From: CAYGTK01 sp964352775
GTDB lineage: Bacteria; Bacteroidota; Bacteroidia; Chitinophagales; CAIOSU01
DNA: 9,416 bases
Assembly (NCBI GenBank): GCA_964352775.1
Contig: CAYGTK010000167.1
Coordinates: 1 to 9,416 of the forward strand
Direction of reading: 5' to 3'
Shown here: positions 6,843 through 9,416 of the stretch, one piece after another
Position numbering within the stretch: the stretch's first letter is position 1
How the letters are laid out: the number at the start of each line of letters is the position of its first letter
The notes under the pieces: generated by a model
What the model saw: only the letters and a program-made list of their open reading frames with translations
What the model was told of the DNA's origin: nothing
Database searches by the model: none
Translations under genes and position numbers: made by a program

Positions 6843-8976
6843 CGCCTTCCTTTATCTGCTCCTCATACTCTCTATGTAATATTACCCAGCCTAGCTTTAC
6901 TAAGCTATTAGGCTGTGGGCTGCCTTGTTTGGCACTTTCTATATCTTTTATTAAGTAGGCTATTAGCATAAGCTGCTTTTCAAATACTATTTCGCCACCA
7001 GCATTGGTTTGCTGCACTAGTATGTAGTCTTTGTTCACCTCGCCAAATGGTAACGGTTTATCCAACTTTACCAAGTGCCAGCCCGATTGGTGGTTGATGG
7101 TCAAAAATCGCTCCAACTCACCCTTCCAAGGTAAATAAGGCTTTAGTGTTTCATTGTATTTATAGTTGGCTATGTGCACTTTCCAACCCGTCCAGTCTTG
7201 CTTAATTGTTTCGCCCGAGGCTGTTCTTTCTTTACTGGCTGAAAAGCTAAAACTGATCCATTGCCACTTGCCTTCTCGCAGTTCATATTGGGTTAACCTA
7301 AGTGCTAAAAAGCCAATAAGGAGCACTTCAAAATAAATAGCGTATAAGCCATATTCATTTGTTATTTCAGCGCCAAAATGATAGCCCGAAATAATATACT
7401 CCAAACAAACAGCCGCTGAAAAGCCAACTACTAAAATACGCCGTAAGAAGCCTTCTTGTAGGTCTGCATCTCGTTGGAAAAAGTCACTATTACTAAGGGC
7501 ATTGCTTTTGAAGGTAAACCAAGCACTGATGGAAAACACATAAAACACAAAGGTGATGAGGAAGTATTGTTTTGCCCATTCATTTATTAACCATAAGTCG
7601 TAAAAACCATGCGCTAATGATGCTACTAATAACCCACCTAAAAACACAAGCCAATTGGGGTATTTACCTTCCCATTTGTATTTATTTAATACCAATGCAT
7701 AAGCTATAATGCTAGTATCGAACATGTGGGATACTGTGCTTATCAATGCCCTACCTACTATTATATTGAACTTGCCCGGCTCGAAGTATATCATATTCTC
7801 TACAAAGGCGAAACCCAAAGCCGATACTGATGCGTACAATATATAATCGAAGGGCTCGTTAACGGCCTTGGTAAAGCGTAAGAGCAGTAGAAAGGGAATT
7901 ATCTTAATTATCTCTTCGCGTAATCCGATGCTGAACACACAGAAGATGAAGTCGTTCCAGAATTCACCGTTCTTATCTAAACCTAGGTACACTGTTTCCA
8001 TATCGCCAAGTAATAGGGTGAGGGGGGTTATTAGCATACTAAGTAAAAGCACGAACGCTATATGCCAGAGCGATTCTCGCTCAAAAACATCGGCCCGATA
8101 CAGGTAAAATATCCACACCAGGGTTACAAATAAGGCTCCTAAAATATCGCTCCACTCCGCCACACCCGCCAACCAATAAACACTAGTTACCACATAGCCC
8201 AAATAATTTCCAGAAGTTATATAGTACCTAGAGGATATACTGAAGCTGATGTGCTGCCATACTTCAGGTATTGCTAAAAGTTCTGCTAATGCAGCATTCT
8301 CCTTCCGTTTTACTAACAGCAGTGCCCAGCTGTTATACACTCTTTCGCTAGACCCATGCTGCTCTATCTCTGTGGAATAGCATTCCATAGTACCAGTAGT
8401 GTCTTCCAAGTTTCGTTGCACAATAGCCCGTAAATAGCTCATCCACCGTACCTGGGGATCGTAAATTTTATCCAGTGCTATCAAAGCAGCATCAGCATTG
8501 CCCACCTTATGGCTACGATAAACCTCCCCCATTGCCATAGCCCTCAATACCTTCTCGGGTAAATCTTTATTGGCTAGTGAATCCATGAACTGGTAGCTTC
8601 TATTGTACAGTTCTTCCTCGGTGTTACGATACCTGCTTATGTGGTCTAGGTAGTCGAAATATCGGGCAGCATCACTTGCCTCTTCCAGTATTAACCGCCT
8701 ATAGGCCCATGCTTTTATTTCTTTATTACCCGCACGCTGTATCAGGTAATTCACCTTGTTTATATCATTGGTTTTTATGGGAGGTAGTGCACGGTTCACA
8801 ATGAACCAACTAGCAAATATCATAGCCCCTATCAAGGCAAAGGGGCGTAACTGAAAGATGATATAACGAAATGTACTCTGCCCTGTTCGCTCTGCCTTCC
8901 AACTCCAATAGAACACCATGACCAAAAGCCAAGGAAGTATAACTAAGAAGATCAGCTTTAATAGAACTCCGTGCAT
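6820..8976 (-). CDS. PrsW-family intramembrane metalloprotease with large extra domains (718 aa)
   Basis: Likely a membrane-embedded zinc protease of the PrsW family (MEROPS M82), whose Bacillus subtilis member starts anti-sigma-factor RsiW cleavage. Family motifs lie in order in hydrophobic helices: EEIIK (354-358), FVENMIYF (391-398), SHMFD (416-420) and AHGFYD (455-460), giving the paired Glu, Glu and His residues expected of the active site. About eleven membrane helices are predicted: 4-23, 45-62, 276-293, 303-323, 341-367, 376-394, 403-430, 441-463, 468-490, 511-531 and 542-562. By the positive-inside rule residues 63-257, a helical and possibly TPR-like segment, face the periplasm, and residues 563-718 form a cytosolic soluble domain. 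B. subtilis PrsW is only about 220 residues, so this protein is much larger. Start ATG at 8974-8976. It is convergent with the TPR gene and divergent from kptA. The substrate is unknown; an anti-sigma factor or other membrane protein is inferred by analogy only. Confidence 0.85.
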   Translation of the reverse strand: MHGVLLKLIFLVILPWLLVMVFYWSWKAERTGQSTFRYIIFQLRPFALIGAMIFASWFIVNRALPPIKTNDINKVNYLIQRAGNKEIKAWAYRRLILEEASDAARYFDYLDHISRYRNTEEELYNRSYQFMDSLANKDLPEKVLRAMAMGEVYRSHKVGNADAALIALDKIYDPQVRWMSYLRAIVQRNLEDTTGTMECYSTEIEQHGSSERVYNSWALLLVKRKENAALAELLAIPEVWQHISFSISSRYYITSGNYLGYVVTSVYWLAGVAEWSDILGALFVTLVWIFYLYRADVFERESLWHIAFVLLLSMLITPLTLLLGDMETVYLGLDKNGEFWNDFIFCVFSIGLREEIIKIIPFLLLLRFTKAVNEPFDYILYASVSALGFAFVENMIYFEPGKFNIIVGRALISTVSHMFDTSIIAYALVLNKYKWEGKYPNWLVFLGGLLVASLAHGFYDLWLINEWAKQYFLITFVFYVFSISAWFTFKSNALSNSDFFQRDADLQEGFLRRILVVGFSAAVCLEYIISGYHFGAEITNEYGLYAIYFEVLLIGFLALRLTQYELREGKWQWISFSFSASKERTASGETIKQDWTGWKVHIANYKYNETLKPYLPWKGELERFLTINHQSGWHLVKLDKPLPFGEVNKDYILVQQTNAGGEIVFEKQLMLIAYLIKDIESAKQGSPQPNSLVKLGWVILHREYEEQIKEGANLSSSA

Positions 8977-9110
8977 CGCCTATAAGATAATAAATAAACT
9001 AATGTGAAAAGTAAGTTAGGAAGAAAAAGGACCTCTTGTACATTGTCACATATTATAATAAATATCATTTTAACTACAACTATTACCTTTAAACCCTAAA
9101 ACGCAACGCA
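8977..9110. other. Divergent intergenic region between the PrsW-like gene and kptA
   Basis: This 134-bp A/T-rich spacer must carry promoters for both directions. Toward kptA there is TACCTTTA at 9084-9091. Toward the protease, the minus strand has TACTTTTC at 9013-9006, a partial TAnnTTTG match about 29 bp before its ATG. No operator-like palindrome stands out. Confidence 0.5.
9084..9091 (+). promoter_or_regulatory. Candidate -7 element for kptA
   Basis: TACCTTTA matches TAnnTTT and lies 19 bp before the ATG at 9111. No TTG is present at the usual distance upstream, so support is partial. Confidence 0.35.
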
Positions 9111-9416
9111 ATGCCCACCTTCAGCAAAAACCAACTGACTAAAACCAGTAAATTCCTGAGCTTACTGCTGCGCCATAAGCCTGAAACTATTGACTTAACA
9201 TTAGATGAAAACGGCTGGGCCAATGTAGAGGAGCTACTGGAAAAGGCCGCTGCACATGATCAACCAATTTCGCCAGAGCTGTTGCAAGAAGTGGTGGCTA
9301 CCAACGAAAAGAAACGCTTTGCTTTTAGCGACGATGGTAAACAGATACGCGCCAGCCAAGGCCACTCGCTAGAAGTTAAGCTAGACCTAGAGGAACGCAC
9401 GCCCCCTGCCCTATTG
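9111..9416 (+). CDS. kptA: RNA 2'-phosphotransferase KptA/Tpt1 (N-terminal 102 aa, cut by window end)
   Basis: Tpt1/KptA transfers an internal RNA 2'-phosphate to NAD+, giving ADP-ribose 1'',2''-cyclic phosphate and a 2'-OH RNA. In fungi it completes tRNA splicing; in bacteria the substrate is uncertain. The open frame of 102 codons starts SKNQLTKTSKFLSLLLRHKP and contains LDENGWANVEELL, typical of the N-terminal winged-helix lobe. It continues with KKRFAFSDDGKQIRASQGHS, the start of the NAD-binding lobe. Of the family's catalytic Arg-His-Arg-Arg set, the first three are visible as R21, H22 and R69; the fourth lies beyond the window. About 80 residues should be missing, since family members are about 180 long. 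Only one plausible start is seen, preceded by an A-rich leader. It is divergent from the protease gene, with no evident functional link. Confidence 0.93.
   Translation, partial: MPTFSKNQLTKTSKFLSLLLRHKPETIDLTLDENGWANVEELLEKAAAHDQPISPELLQEVVATNEKKRFAFSDDGKQIRASQGHSLEVKLDLEERTPPALL

Noticed and set aside
7868..8107. Plus-strand open frame of 79 codons
   Set aside because: It is antisense to the catalytic region of the PrsW-like gene; composition is typical of a shadow frame.
9002..9051. ATGTGA and TCACAT as inverted repeat arms in the kptA/protease spacer
   Set aside because: Arms of 6 bp separated by 38 bp in A/T-rich DNA are expected by chance.

Overview
The window looks like chromosomal DNA of a Bacteroidota member. 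Two large secreted proteins end in type A sorting domains of the type IX secretion system (T9SS), which occurs only in that phylum. Leaders are A-rich with no clear Shine-Dalgarno, and several putative promoters carry a TAnnTTT element like the Bacteroidota -7 box. I cannot name the genus.

Layout. From the left edge to about 5.5 kb, two tandem minus-strand paralogues of about 907 and 910 residues sit 61 bp apart. Each has a Sec signal peptide, four Ig-like repeats of about 105 residues, an SdrD-B-like calcium-loop domain, a DUF11/CARDB-like domain, a DPNDK-type (DUF7619-like) domain, a PIDTT linker and a T9SS type A tail. The left copy lacks only its last base pairs: the window edge falls inside its predicted final codon. 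From 5.7 to 6.8 kb, a small three-helix membrane protein (minus) and a 252-residue TPR protein (plus) are divergently arranged. From 6.8 to 9.0 kb, a 718-residue PrsW-family intramembrane metalloprotease on the minus strand converges on the TPR gene with a 23-bp overlap. From 9.1 kb to the right edge is the start of kptA/tpt1 (RNA 2'-phosphotransferase), divergent from the protease and cut by the window end. No tRNA, rRNA, CRISPR array or insertion sequence was seen, and no gene-free stretch exceeds 300 bp.

How the genes might work together. The two paralogues are probably surface or released adhesin-like proteins exported by Sec and then by a T9SS encoded elsewhere. The other genes look like housekeeping or accessory singletons, and nothing here proves a shared pathway.

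The most notable signal is in the paralogue pair. Their export signals are identical at every nucleotide (62 bp over the signal peptide, 122 bp over the sorting tail). Between these ends the genes have diverged, including at synonymous sites where the protein is unchanged. This suggests recombination, gene conversion or modular spread of the secretion ends. I did not find convincing evidence of a wholly new defence or mobile system.
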